NCBI RefSeq assembly: GCF_003573695.1 | Contig: NC_039363.1 | Location: 126,215,302 to 126,279,301 of the forward strand | Reading direction: 5' to 3' | From: Papaver somniferum | Taxonomy: Eukaryota > Streptophyta > Magnoliopsida > Ranunculales > Papaveraceae | Length of the DNA stretch: 64,000 nt | In this document: one piece after another, positions 1-12,572 of the stretch | Numbering within the stretch: the stretch's first letter is position 1 | Layout of the letters: each line of letters begins with the position of its first letter | Notes under the pieces: model-generated | What the model saw: the letters and a program-made list of their open reading frames with translations, nothing else | The model's database searches: none | What the model was told of the DNA's origin: nothing | Made by a program: the position numbers and the translations under genes

Positions 1-793
1 GTGATTGATATTTCTAGGCTGTTCTTCGGGAATATAAGACTGGATTATCATTTGGTTCCTGTTCACCTTGATTCATCAAAATACGGAACAAAAACTTTGT
101 AGGTATTTTTGTGGGAGACAGATTTATCTATCAGAATAGATTTTTCTGTGGGAGACAGATTTGTTTATAAAGTCTTCGAATTTGGGTCGCAACAATTCTT
201 AGTTGTGGGGTGAGATCAACTAAGGGAATCAAGTACGTAGAGTCATGCTGGGATTCAGAGCCGTAAGGAACGCGACTGTACCTTAATCGGTGTGAGACTT
301 GGTTAGGGCTCAACTATATTCCAGTCTGAAGTTAACTTGTAGTAGGCTAGTGTCTGTAGCGGCTTAATACAATGTGGTGTTCAAATCTGGACTAGGTCCC
401 GGGGTTTTCTGCATTTGCGTTTTCCTCGTCAACAAAACTTCTGGTGTCTGTGTTATTTCTTTTCCACATTATATTTGTTTATATAATTGAAATATCACAT
501 GTTATGCGTAGTTCAACCATTTGGTAAATCCAACCTTGGTTGTTGATTGAAATTGATTGACACTTGAACATTGGTCTTTGGTACCGTTCAAGTTATTTCT
601 CATATCAATAAGGCTCACAGATCTCTATCTGTTCGATTGCAGATTGTGTTGAGAAATTGATATATAACTCTTGGATATATTTCCTTGATTGAGTTTGACT
701 GTCTAGTTGATCCTCTTGGAATTATATTGGACTTAGTCCATACAGATTGCCGAACGAAATATTATGTGTGGTTCTTAGACCCCCGCTTTTTCA
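1..793 (+). mobile_element. 3' part of a copia-type LTR
   Basis: This is the right-hand part of a long LTR, cut off by the window start. It aligns with the same family seen on the minus strand at 12,573-14,798 and 18,992-23,486. Shared landmarks are the stretch ATTTCTAGGCTGTTCTTCGG near the start, the block of TTGTTGATTG and TTTGGTACC around 540-590, and the terminus CCCCGCTTTTTCA ending at 793. No primer-binding site follows. The terminus instead abuts the interior of another LTR of the same family, so this is either the right end of a nested element or a recombinant. No coding capacity. Confidence 0.65.
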
Positions 794-1043
794 GTTCACA
801 TATATTTCTATGAGATGATGAACATTTGAACAACTCTCTTTAAACACAATTAGATTCATTTGAATATATATCATGATTGATTGATCATCATATTTGATCT
901 AGAGGTGTTAGACGAATATGGAAAAACTATAAGTGTTCATGTGGCTAACTTCGGTTAACTATTACTGAGCCAACAGTTATACACGTTTAGGTACGGTTCA
1001 TCCATTTCTAAATATAAATATATTTCATTTGTGTGTATCAATC

Positions 1044-4000
1044 TAATACCATCTAATTGTGGAGATTGATTACTTAATTTCTAAGCAGACTGAGCTTGAA
1101 TCTTAAATCAGGAGTTTATCTAACGGTGAATATCAATTGCTTTGTTACTAAGATATCTTAGCTTTGATTGTAAGCAAACCTGATTTAAAAGACTATATAA
1201 GGGAGAACTCTAGCATCTGGGAAACCTAATCCCGACACTCACATATGTCCTAGTCGCAATCTAGAGTCAATTATCCATTAACCTAGGTTTTCCAAAACTA
1301 TTATTAGGTTAACGACTTGAAGACTTAATTTGGGATACGTAAAGCTAGATCCAACTATTTTCTTTGTAGTTGCGTATTCTGATCTTAATTTTTTTTATCT
1401 TGTTGAGTTTAATCTTCTCAAAGATATTCTCGAGATTTATCTCCGATAGGTAACATATAAAAAGTAATCACAATATTTCTTCGTCTCAGACTCTTGTGAT
1501 TCCGCAATAACTTCTTTTGTTAATCAGTTAGCTTATCGTGATGTGACTAATATTTCTAGGCTGCTCTTCGGGAGTATAAGACCGAATTGTTAGTTGAGTT
1601 TCTTGTACACCTTGATCTTTATCTTAAGACAGAAACAACAATCAGAATAGACTTATCTGTGGGAGAGATATTTGTTTATAAGTCTTCGAATTTGGGTAGT
1701 AGCAACTCTTAGTTGTGGGTGAGATCGGCTAAGGTAGTCGAGTGCGTAGAGTCCTGTTAGGATTCAGAGGCGTAAGGAACGCAACTGTACCTTAATCGGT
1801 GTGAGACTTGGTTAGGGATCAACTACATTCAAGTCTGAAGTTAACTTGTAGTAGGATAGAGTCTGTAGATTCTTAATACCATCTAACAGTGGAGATTGAT
1901 TACTTAATTTCTAAGCAGACTGAGCTTGAATCTTAAATCAGGAGTTTATCTAACGGTGAATATCAATTGCTTTGTTACTAAGATATCTTAGCTTTGATTG
2001 TAAGCAAACCTGATTTAAAAGACTATATAAGGGAGAACTCTAGCATCTGGGAAACCTAATCCCGACACTCACATATGTCCTAGTCGCAATCTAGAGTCAA
2101 TTATCCATTAACCTAGGTTTTCCAAAACTATTATTAGGTTAACGACTTGAAGACTTAATTTGGGATACGTAAAGCTAGATCCAACTATTTTCTTTGTAGT
2201 TGCGTATTCTGATCTTAATTTTTTTTATCTTGTTGAGTTTAATCTTCTCAAAGATATTCTCGAGATTTATCTCCGATAGGTAACATATAAAAAGTAATCA
2301 CAATATTTCTTCGTCTCAGACTCTTGTGATTCCGCAATAACTTCTTTTGTTAATCAGTTAGCTTATCGTGATGTGACTAATATTTCTAGGCTGCTCTTCG
2401 GGAGTATAAGACCGAATTGTTAGTTGAGTTTCTTGTACACCTTGATCTTTATCTTAAGACAGAAACAACAATCAGAATAGACTTATCTGTGGGAGAGATA
2501 TTTGTTTATAAGTCTTCGAATTTGGGTAGTAGCAACTCTTAGTTGTGGGTGAGATCGGCTAAGGTAGTCGAGTGCATAGAGTCCTGTTGGGATTCAGAGG
2601 CGTAAGGAACGCAACTGTACCTTAATCGGTGTGAGACTTGGTTAGGGATCAACTACATTCAAGTATGAAGTTAACTTGTAGTAGGATAGAGTCTGTAGAT
2701 TCTTAATACCATCTAACAGTGGAGATTGATTACTTAATTTCTAAGCAGACTGAGCTTGAATCTTAAATCAGGAGTTCATCTAACGGTGAATATCAATTTC
2801 TTTGTTACTAAGCTATCTTAGCTTTGATTGTAAGCAACCCTGATTTAAAAGACTATATAAGGGAGAACTCTAGCATCTGGGAAACCTAATCCCGACACTC
2901 ACATATGTCCTAGTCGCAATCTAGATTCGATTCTCCATTAACCTAGGTTTTCCAAAACCATTATTAGGTTAACGACTTGAAGACTTAATTTGGGATACAT
3001 AAAGCCAGATCCAACTATTTTCTTTGTAGTTGCGTATTCTGATCTTACTTTTTTTTTATCGTGTTGAGTTTAATCTTCTCAAAGATATTCTCGAGATTTA
3101 TCTCCGATAGGTAACATATAAAAAGTAATCACAATATTTCTTCGTCTCAGACTCTTGTGATTCCGCAATAACTTCTTTTGTTAATCAGTTAGCTTATCGT
3201 GATGTGACTAATATTTCTAGGATGCTCTTCGGGAGTATAAGACCGAATTGTTAGTTGAGTTTCTTGTACACCTTGATCTTTATCTTAAGACAGAAACAAC
3301 AATCAGAATAGACTTATCTGTGGGAGAGATATTTGTTTATAAGTCTTCGAATTTGGGTAGTAGCAACTCTTAGTTGTGGGTGAGATCGGCTAAGGTAGTC
3401 GAGTGCGTAGAGTCCTGTTGAGATTCAGAGGCGTAAGGAACACAACTGTACCTTAATCGGTGTGAGACTTGGTTAGGGATCAACTACATTCAAGTCTGAA
3501 GTTAACTTGTAGTAGGATAGAGTCTGTAGATTCTTAATACCATCTAACAGTGGAGATTGATTACTTAATTTCTAAGCAGACTGAGCTTGAATCTTAAATC
3601 AGGAGTTTATCTAACGGTGAATATCAATTGCTTTGTTACTAAGATATCTTAGCTTTGATTGTAAGCAAACCTGATTTAAAAGACTATATAAGGGAGAACT
3701 CTAGCATCTGGGAAACCTAATCCCGACACTCACATATGTCCTAGTCGCAATCTAGAGTCAATTATCCATTAACCTAGGTTTTCCAAAACTATTATTAGGT
3801 TAACGACTTGAAGACTTAATTTGGGATACGTAAAGCTAGATCCAACTATTTTCTTTGTAGTTGCGTATTCTGATCTTAATTTTTTTTATCTTGTTGAGTT
3901 TAATCTTCTCAAAGATATTCTCGAGATTTATCTCCGATAGGTAACATATAAAAAGTAATCACAATATTTCTTCGTCTCAGACTCTTGTGATTCCGCAATA

Positions 4001-6034
4001 ACTTCTTTTGTTAATCAGTTAGCTTATCGTGATGTGACTAATATTTCTAGGCTGCTCTTCGGGAGTATAAGACCGAATTGTTAGTTGAGTTTCTTGTACA
4101 CCTTGATCTTTATCTTAAGACAGAAACAACAATCAGAATAGACTTATCTGTGGGAGAGATATTTGTTTATAAGTCTTCGAATTTGGGTAGTAGCAACTCT
4201 TAGTTGTGGGTGAGATCGGCTAAGGTAGTCGAGTGCGTAGAGTCCTGTTGAGATTCAGAGGCGTAAGGAACACAACTGTACCTTAATCGGTGTGAGACTT
4301 GGTTAGGGATCAACTACATTCAAGTCTGAAGTTAACTTGTAGTAGGATAGAGTCTGTAGATTCTTAATACCATCTAACAGTGGAGATTGATTACTTAATT
4401 TCTAAGCAGACTGAGCTTGAATCTTAAATCAGGAGTTTATCTAACGGTGAATATCAATTGCTTTGTTACTAAGATATCTTAGCTTTGATTGTAAGCAAAC
4501 CTGATTTAAAAGACTATATAAGGGAGAACTCTAGCATCTGGGAAACCTAATCCCGACACTCACATATGTCCTAGTCGCAATCTAGAGTCAATTATCCATT
4601 AACCTAGGTTTTCCAAAACTATTATTAGGTTAACGACTTGAAGACTTAATTTGGGATACGTAAAGCTAGATCCAACTATTTTCTTTGTAGTTGCGTATTC
4701 TGATCTTAATTTTTTTTATCTTGTTGAGTTTAATCTTCTCAAAGATATTCTCGAGATTTATCTCCGATAGGTAACATATAAAAAGTAATCACAATATTTC
4801 TTCGTCTCAGACTCTTGTGATTCCGCAATAACTTCTTTTGTTAATCAGTTAGCTTATCGTGATGTGACTAATATTTCTAGGCTGCTCTTCGGGAGTATAA
4901 GACCGAATTGTTAGTTGAGTTTCTTGTACACCTTGATCTTTATCTTAAGACAGAAACAACAATCAGAATAGACTTATCTGTGGGAGAGATATTTGTTTAT
5001 AAGTCTTCGAATTTGGGTAGTAGCAACTCTTAGTTGTGGGTGAGATCGGCTAAGGTAGTCGAGTGCGTAGAGTCCTGTTGAGATTCAGAGGCGTAAGGAA
5101 CACAACTGTACCTTAATCGGTGTGAGACTTGGTTAGGGATCAACTACATTCAAGTCTGAAGTTAACTTGTAGTAGGATAGAGTCTGTAGATTCTTAATAC
5201 CATCTAACAGTGGAGATTGATTACTTAATTTATAAGCAGACTGAGCTTGAATCTTAAATCAGGAGTTCATCTAACGGTGAATATCAATTGCTTTGTTACT
5301 AAGCTATCTTAGCTTTGATTGTAAGCAACCCTGATTTAAAAGACTATATAAGGGAGAACTCTAGCATCTGGGAAACCTAATCCCGACACTCACATATGTC
5401 CTAGTCGCAATCTAGATTCGATTATCCATTAACCTAGGTTTTCCAAAACCATTATTAGGTTAACGACTTGAAGACTTAATTTGGGATACATAAAGCTAGA
5501 TCCAACTATTTTCTTTGTAGTTGCGTATTCTGATCTTACCTTCTTTTTTTTTATCTTGTTGAGTTTAATATTCTCAAAGATATTCTCGAGATTTATCTCC
5601 GATAGGTAACATATAAAAAGTAATCACAATATTTCTTCGTCTCAGACTCTTGTGATTCCGCAATAACTTCTTTTGTTAATCAGTTAGCTTATCGTGATGT
5701 GACTAATATTTCTAGGCTGCTCTTCGGGAGTATAAGACCGGATTGTTAGTTGAGTTTCTTGTACACCTTGATCTTTATCTTAAGACAGAAACAACAATCA
5801 GAATAGGCTTATCTGTGGGAGAGATATTTGTTTATAAGTCTTCGAATTTGGGTAGTAGCAACTCTTAGTTGTGGGTGAGATCGGCTAAGGTAGTCGAGTG
5901 TGTAGAGTCCTGTTGGGATTCAGAGGCGTAAGGAACGCGACTGTACCTTAATCGGTGTGAGACTTGGTTAGGGCTCAACTACATTCAAGTCTGAAGTTAA
6001 CTTGTAGTAGGATAGAGTCTGTAGATTCTTAATA
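1044..6034 (+). repeat. Tandem array, six copies of an 830-bp LTR segment
   Basis: Units start at TAATACCATCTAA at 1,044, 1,874, 2,704, 3,535, 4,365 and 5,195, giving periods of 830, 830, 831, 830, 830 and about 840 bp. Copies differ by scattered substitutions and small indels in one T-run; units 1 and 2 and units 4 and 5 are near-identical. Each unit contains GACTATATAAGGG (a TATA box), a downstream region beginning CTAGCATCTGGG, the ATTTCTAGGCTGCTCTTCGG block and a GTGGGAGAGATATTTG block. The array is therefore a multiplied promoter/R/U5 module, not a simple satellite. The first unit is the most diverged at its left edge. Confidence 0.9.
1191..5351 (+). promoter_or_regulatory. Six TATA boxes, one per 830-bp unit
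   Basis: GACTATATAA occurs at 1,191, 2,021, 2,851, 3,682, 4,512 and 5,342. It is followed each time by GGGAGAACTCTAGCATC. The same motif sits in the single-copy LTRs of this family at 13,506-13,512 and 22,207-22,213 (minus strand). Its position and spacing suit an LTR Pol II promoter. That all six initiate transcription is inference. Confidence 0.6.
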
Positions 6035-6462
6035 CAGTGTGATGTTCATATCTAGACTAGGTCCCGGGGTTTTTCTGCATTTGCAGATTCCTCGTTAACA
6101 AATTTTTTGGTGTCTGTGTTATTTGTTTTCCGCATTATATTTGTTTATATAATTGAAATATCACAGGTTGTGCGTAGTTCAATTATAGTTGATGTATCTG
6201 ACGTTATTTGTTGGATACGACTTGATTGACACCCGACCATTGGTATTTGGTACCATCCAAGTTATTCTCATAACAATCAGTATCACAGATTTCTATCTAG
6301 TTGATTTACTGATTGTATTGAGAAAGAGATACAACTCTTTGATATAATTCTTAATTGAGTTTCACTTTTTTTTTGTTGCTCTCGGAATTATATTGGAGTT
6401 GACTCCATACATATTGCTGAATGAAATATTGAGTGAGGTTGTTATACCCCCCGCGTTTTCAA

Positions 6463-6478
6463 TTAGTATCAGAGAAGG
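6463..6478 (+). promoter_or_regulatory. Primer-binding site, initiator tRNA-Met type (degenerate)
   Basis: TTAGTATCAGAGAAGG lies directly after the LTR terminus. The intact minus-strand element at 18,975-18,990 reads TTGGTATCAGAGCAGG, the usual copia site complementary to the 3' end of initiator tRNA-Met. Two changes (G to A and C to A) suggest that this copy has decayed. Confidence 0.6.
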
Positions 6479-6524
6479 CAAACACGATAAACCTAATAAG
6501 TTTGTGTTTGTTTGATCCTAAAGA

Positions 6525-7175
6525 TTGTTCCTGATGGAAAATCACTTCGGGAAACTTTGTCTGTTCATATGTGACGCATACCAGAAATCCTTAAAGGTTG
6601 TTCAAAGTTTACTTGTAACAAGACCTCTGGTCTCTCAAGATAATCACAAGTCAACTAAGATGTTAAAAACCTTAGCTGATGGAAAACAATCTAAAGGAAA
6701 AGAAAAAGGTTCCTCTAAGAAAAGTCGATACAAGAAACGTGTTGACAAAAGCTCAAGGATATGAAATCTCAATAGACTGCTGCTCAATCAATTTGAGAAA
6801 TACTATCATGATGGATCTATAGAAAAAGATCTGGTTACGGATTTTGAAAGTGCGTTTAAATTCTTGGATCAACTTAATTCGGTTAAGGAAAAATTCATTC
6901 CTGGTGTTTGTTCCGATCCTGTCAAGTCGTGTATTCATGATGTACAGGTTAGTCTTTGTAACAACTCATGTAAATTCAGTAAGAAGATTTATGCTTAGTT
7001 TGTTATAAGTTCCAAAGATCGAAAAATTCCATCTCTTAATCGTAAGAAGGAGAAATCAAAAAGATTAATTAAACTTGAGTATCATTACTATTATGATTAT
7101 ATCTCTGGTACAATTCACAAATATCATCCCGAAATGGTCCGTCAGAAGTCTCCTGCTCATCATGATACTTGGTAA
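6525..7175 (+). pseudogene. Broken ORF in copia internal region, unknown product
   Basis: A single reading frame of 217 codons runs from the ATG at 6,525 to TAA at 7,173-7,175. It is interrupted by TGA at 6,762-6,764 and a TAG near 7,000. It starts 47 bases after the primer-binding site, where gag would begin. The first 79 residues end in a lysine/arginine-rich stretch (GKEKGSSKKSRYKKR); the later part contains FESAFKFLDQLN and further basic segments. I see no CCHC knuckle, protease, integrase or reverse-transcriptase motif. It does not resemble the gag decoded from the minus-strand relative at 17,440-18,930. It may be a diverged gag N-terminus or an unrelated ORF of a non-autonomous derivative. 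Confidence 0.4.
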
Positions 7176-8443
7176 CAAGAATTGACTTCACCACATCTGT
7201 ATATAGCTTGAGATTGGGCAAGTAACAGCTTGATAAGCTTTGTGCATTTGTATCTTTTTAGGTTAATTAGTGTTTATTTGGAAAATTATGAGAGAAGCTC
7301 CTTAACAGAATGTTACTGGCATTTAAAGTATTTCAATGTGTCGAGGAAACTCCATATTGGTTAATACTGCCAGAGTCAGTTTATCTCTGTTCACCTGTGC
7401 CTAAATAAGGGTATGGAGAATACTATTCTTCTATCTTATTTTCTCTAAATCATTCATTGAGCTAAGAAAAATCGTCATATTGATATAAAATCTTCACATT
7501 AAGTGATCCTCATGTTTCTGGATTTCGACTTGATTATTATTGAACCAACTGTCACAAAAATTAAATTAAGATTGCGCATTTCTTTTAATTTACAAGTCTT
7601 GTTTTCAAGCTGTTTTGTGATATTATCTAGACATTCCTTTGTCGCAAGATTTTTGATTGGATAAGAAGGGAATTTCCTACCCAGGATCTTAGTATTTACT
7701 TGAGGATATTCGATAAACTTGGCATCACTAATCTTTGTCCCTCCACGATTGAGAACTCTCGGTGGAGTCGTGATTTTTCAGAGTTGGTCTATTTCCTTGA
7801 AATGGGTGCTCAAGGTCTTGATATTTGTAGATTTATTATTCTTCAAATGGTTTAAATGAAATCATCCAACAAGAAGTTAGGATTTCCATTTTTTATTGGG
7901 AAAATATGTCGCGAACATTCCATTGCTCCAATTGGAAATTCTATTGGAACTCCCAAACTGGTTCGTCCAAGTACTATCAAACGTATGCAGATGAACTTCT
8001 AAAAAAGACAAAGATGTGATATTCTTAACGGTTCTTGTGATCATACCACCTTCGTTCTTCTTCAAGAAATTCACAAGGGTGTTTGTAAGGTCAATTCCAA
8101 GGTAAAACATGTGCAAATCAATTATGTGTGATTGCTTCAAAATTTCCCTAAATCAAGGAAGAAATGGATAAATTTCAGGCCTCTTGGATGGATTCTGATG
8201 ATGATGATGATGGTGCTTAGATTCTTTGTTCCATTTTATCTTTTTTTTTTCTAGAAAACTTCTTATAAAAATTTATTCTTATGTTTAAGAAGGATAACTA
8301 GGGTTTAGTATAACAAATATTTTGATTACACATAGCTATTTCCAACGTTTTTCATCTTGCAATGTTTTAGATTTATTTATTTAAATTTTAAGTTATTTGG
8401 AAGATGATCTTGCATTATTCAATATTATTGGTTTTATATATTG

Positions 8444-8512
<69 letters not shown>

Positions 8513-8782
8513 ACGTTCGTGAACTATGTTATTACCTCACATATGTTCAAAAGTTAAGTCTATTATGTCTTTCTGCAAATATTGATAAAAGATATAATGA
8601 ACTTTTTGAGAAAATTCCGCAGTATTGATCTTTTCCTGATCCACTATTATGTGAAATTACCGTATTTACTCTGCAAGTTTTCTTATGTTGAGTGTTTCCG
8701 GTTAAATTAATCATAAAGATTCTCTTTTGATTAGTTTACTCGATGATACTTTGGACATTAACAAATTACATCCAGCGAAATC
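7176..8782 (+). other. Non-coding tail of LTR-element interior
   Basis: No reading frame of note is open on either strand; the short ORFs here show no family motif. A GAT-codon run at about 8,199-8,213 (GATGATGATGATGATGG) precedes a TAG. The stretch probably belongs to the retroelement that begins at 6,462, but no 3' LTR follows. It is cut off by the gypsy LTR starting at 8,783. Confidence 0.4.
8448..8511. repeat. Compound microsatellite (AT)n(GT)n
   Basis: An uninterrupted AT run to about 8,474 is followed by a GT run to about 8,510. It is a plain length-variable dinucleotide repeat. Confidence 0.95.
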
Positions 8783-10004
8783 TGATAGACACATTTATGT
8801 GTCTATTTTGTTCTCAATTCTCTGTAATGTTAGTACTCAATTTTGTGCTTATTTTTCTATCTTGTGTATTTGTAGGTGTTTTTGGAAAATAAAGCTCGAT
8901 GGACCAAAATGTGGAATTCTATTCGGAAAAATAAGTAAATGAAGTGAGCTAGGCCCAAAAGGAAACATGAAGAATTATTGGGCAATCATTTGGATATGGG
9001 AGTGTGGTAAGCAAGCCACAGAGTGTGTAGAAGTGTTCCATATCGTGTGTGGAAGTGTGGAGACCATGTGCAAGATATTAATAATTAAAGAATATTTGAA
9101 GATATGTGGTTTAATAAAGAAAATAAGCAAAATAAAGAAGGAAATCAAGATATTATTCCTTATCGTTGGAATTAATTACAAATGATATATTTCCCAAATA
9201 AAGAATATTCTGACTGCAGTATTTGACACGTGGCATATTTTTATTGGAGGATTTTGTATTTTCCTGACACATGGCACCACTCTATTGGCCAGAAAATAAA
9301 AAATGACATCATTTCATGTAGAAATTATGGAAGGATTTCATAATCCCCAATATAAAAGGAGTCGTATAGAATCATCTCTGGAGGAGCTTTTCTTTAGGAG
9401 AGATTGAGAAAAATAGTGAGAGTATTATTTCATATTTCTTGTAACCGAGCAATGCTATTAGTGATTGGGAATCAATAAATTTGTAGCCTTTTCACATTGA
9501 ATCGATAAATATGATACTACCTATTTTTTCTATAGCGTTCATTTACAACATGAGGAGCTAAACCTCATCACTGGTATGATGGAGGAAGCCAATGTTCATC
9601 AACGTGGTAATTTTATTAATTTCTTTTTAAAACTTTTGCATTAATATAATTTGAATTATGATTTTAAATTAATTAGTTATGATTTAGTTTGATGGGTTAT
9701 GCTTAGCTTAAGTGTTTTGATAACTCATGCTTACCATTTACAATTAATGTTTTATAAAATCTACCTTGACAAAGATTAAGAGTCAATAATTGTTATTTTT
9801 TTGGAGCAATAATTGTTTGAGAATTAGTATATGAACCATAAAACATGAGCTTGGTGGAATCCTGTTTCCAAGTAATCTCTCAATATTGTCATTCTATTTT
9901 ATTTTATTTGCTAGTTTTAGTATTTTCTTTCATTAAGTCTAAAATCAATATCTTCCCAAGTCCGAGCAACGAACCTTCTATTTTCCACTGTAAAAACTTC
10001 ATCA
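8783..10004 (+). mobile_element. Ty3/gypsy (Tat/Athila-type) LTR
   Basis: The LTR starts TGATAGACACATTTATGTG, a short palindrome, and ends TTCATCA at 10,004 (TG...CA, about 1,222 bp). A TATA box (TATAAAAGG) lies at 9,351. Five bases after the end comes the gypsy primer-binding site, which fixes both the family and the orientation. A related copy in reverse orientation is at about 51,490-52,893. The LTR interrupts the copia internal region to its left. No target duplication was identified because the right side is truncated. Confidence 0.75.
9351..9360 (+). promoter_or_regulatory. LTR TATA box
   Basis: TATAAAAGGA lies 568 bp into the gypsy LTR. It is the only strong TATA element in this LTR and is well placed for the element's own promoter. 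Confidence 0.5.
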
Positions 10005-10009
10005 GTTTT

Positions 10010-10027
10010 TGGCGCCGCTGCCGGGGA
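10010..10027 (+). promoter_or_regulatory. Gypsy primer-binding site
   Basis: TGGCGCCGCTGCCGGGGA matches, with one change, the TGGCGCCGTTGCCGGGGA site typical of plant Tat/Athila-type gypsy elements. It lies five bases past the LTR terminus. About 135 bp of internal leader follows, then unrelated sequence near 10,165, so the element's coding body is missing. Confidence 0.8.
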
Positions 10028-10169
10028 CTTGCCTTTAGGTTAGGATTTGGAATTTTAATTTATTTTATTTTTATTTTCTTTGATTTTACTTTGGGTATAG
10101 TCTTGTCTTTGTTGTGCAGGTTATATATAGCAATTATTGTGGATTTTCCTAACAAAAGGTAAGTAGCAT

Positions 10170-12572
10170 ACTCAAGATTTCGGAATTCAAAATAAAACAA
10201 TGCAAGGAATACACAAGCAGATAATGCATGAATGTTTTAAACATAAACTTTTGTAAAAGAAAACAACAATAATCACAAGAGAGTTAAAAGTATTCCCACC
10301 TCTTTTGATGACAAGCCACGCCTACCTCGATATCCACGATCCACTGGTTCGTCCTTTGAATCGATCGTTGTTAATATAGACTAACTATTAATTACACAAG
10401 AAGTCTAAGAATCTAGCCAAACGGCTCACACAAGAATCATATAGTTCTTTCTAACGGTTCTAAGTCCATTATGATTATTATTTATCCTTGGAATAACTAA
10501 GAGATTACTAATTCGATTGGATTGATTCTATAGTCCATTTGATAAGTCTTAAAGATATATACAACTTTGTAGAAGAGACCAAAGTCTAATGCGGACCACG
10601 AGAGGTCCAAAACATCTAACTAAGAAAACTGCCCTAAGCCCAAGTCCAACAAAGTCGATTACAGTCTATAACCGTTATACTAACGGTCAAAAGTCAACTA
10701 ATAGTCAACATCAGTCAAAGGTCAGCGTCCAAGGTCAATGGTCAAAGAAACCAACTCAGTCAAGGTTCACTGAGTCAAGTGGGGAATCGGTGAGTCAACT
10801 CAGGGTTAGACTGATTCAACTCAGTCCAATGATCAAGGTCGGATAAGTCAGCTAGACTGAATGGGATGATTAACAACCTAAAGCTTCTACACAAGCCTGA
10901 GCAATGAACATTAATGCACAATCATGGTGCCACACATTCCCTGTTAAAACTAGAATAATGCAAACAATACAATTATCAACTTCAATTCTTAACAATAAAC
11001 TTTCTCAAATCAAACTTCATAATTCATTTACAAGTACAACTTCAGTTCTGCTTACCTGCATTTGCAGTAGTAGCAAGTCTTCATTAGAGAGACTCAACTC
11101 AGCACATTCACCTACCCTTCACTCAAATACAACTTCAACTAATAAATTCTTAAGCGAACTTCAACATGAAATTACAAACACAATTACAGCCTAATTACCC
11201 GTGATTGCATCTCTAAGCAAACACAGATCATTTCAACACATTTCGTCACTTGTTCCTACCCTGAACTCCACAAATAGACATAGAGGTGCAACACCAGCAA
11301 TAACCACCACCAACTCCATTATACAACACCTTCAATTCTCTCAACAGCATCACATGCTACACAGTTAACAACATCTCAATCTTCTCTGATGTAACTTAAA
11401 TTCAACAATTACATACAATCCATTCATTATCATTGATAACCCATCCACAGACCACTTCAACTGAGTTCACTTTAACACTACCAACTCGGGCACTTTTGCA
11501 AACTCAATTTGAATCCTAATAGCAATATCATTTACAACAAACCCAACTTATGTCTAAACATCATATATGTTTCCTGAGATTCCATTCTCAACCACAAGCA
11601 TCTACAACCCAAGTTCCATACCAACACAACCTCAATCCTTTCCATTCTTCCTGAGTTTGATTCAACATCAGTAGTAACACCATTACTTTCTTACCACGAG
11701 AATCAAATCCATAATCTTCATCGGCCGCAACTCAACACCTTAACTTCAGCAACATCTTCAATTTACAAAATTCAGAATCCTAACTATCAATCTCCAGTAA
11801 TTTTTTGGCCTTAACCCTAATTCACATTAAACCCACCTCTAACCAACCTTCTATAATATAAATTTCATCTTCGAATTCTTCTTTGAATTTCACGTGAAAC
11901 CCTAACTCTAGTCTCTTCAATGATTCGTCACTGAATCAACTTCAATACTTCAGTTAAACAAATACACATGACTCTTGATTAACAATATCTCAATAATTCA
12001 TCCTCTAAATCTTCAAAAACATCAATTAACCCTATAAACCCTAAATTCTCAATTGATTTCCTATTCTTCTATCTATGAAACTTCTCAACAGAACCGTTGA
12101 TTCGAATTTCCCACTTCAATACTATGAGTTACCCGTAAGTTAATCTCAATCCTCTGGACTGAGTTCGACAGAAAGAAGAAGAAGAGAAACGGAGGAGCAG
12201 GAGAAGAGAAACGAAGAAAGAAAAGATAAGAATGAATTCTTCGGTCAAGTTTTGGTGATAAGGCCAACGACAATTGATAAAGGAAATCACCCAAATGGTA
12301 TGGGGAGACCAGGTCGGTTAGACTTACAAATGACTAATGTGCCCTTCATACTCATCCGATAAAATCTTATTCGTCCAGTGTCTGAATGACACGTTCAAGT
12401 AGTCTATTTCGTATAACTTCTCGAGTTCTATATAACGGTACTAGTTTCGTATCTAGATCGTTGTTAGATTAATTTCTAATAATTAACGTTTGAGTTACAC
12501 TAATCGAGTAATTAGCGGCTAAGACGTCTCTTGACTAGTCTAATAGCGTTGACGAGCTTGAGGGTCCTTACA
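10170..12572 (-). mobile_element. Gypsy/chromovirus-like LTR, reverse orientation
   Basis: Read on the minus strand, this begins TGTAAGGACCCTCAAGCTCG at 12,572, the TGTAAGRCCC start common in plant Tekay/Del-type LTRs. It continues through an AT-rich U3 and a CT-rich leader (12,170-12,230). No reading frame on either strand looks real. The plus-strand stretches with short open frames (10,589-10,846 and 10,904-11,194) are low-complexity and lack domains. The left boundary near 10,170 is approximate, where gypsy leader sequence stops. No matching target duplication was found, so this could be a solo LTR or a truncated element. Confidence 0.45.

Larger units (their letters stand above)
794..6461 (+). 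mobile_element. Copia-type (Sirevirus-like) LTR enlarged by an internal tandem array
   Basis: This LTR ends at CCGCGTTTTCA (6,461) and is followed at once by a sequence resembling the initiator-tRNA-Met primer-binding site, as in Ty1/copia elements. Its left portion (about 830-1,040) matches the U3 part of the minus-strand LTR at 13,640-13,860. The rest holds the TATA box, the R/U5-like part and the terminus. The related minus-strand LTRs are about 2.2-2.4 kb. This one is about 5.7 kb because one 830-bp segment is present six times. The left boundary is blurred by the fused LTR piece at 1-793. Confidence 0.65.

Noticed and set aside
1044..6034. Could the regular repeats be a CRISPR array or centromeric satellite?
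   Set aside because: The units are 830 bp with LTR promoter content and no spacer/repeat alternation. The same sequence is present once in other LTRs, so it is an LTR duplication.
8404..8628. 74-codon ORF with Cys/Val repeats
   Set aside because: It is a translation of the (AT)n(GT)n microsatellite.
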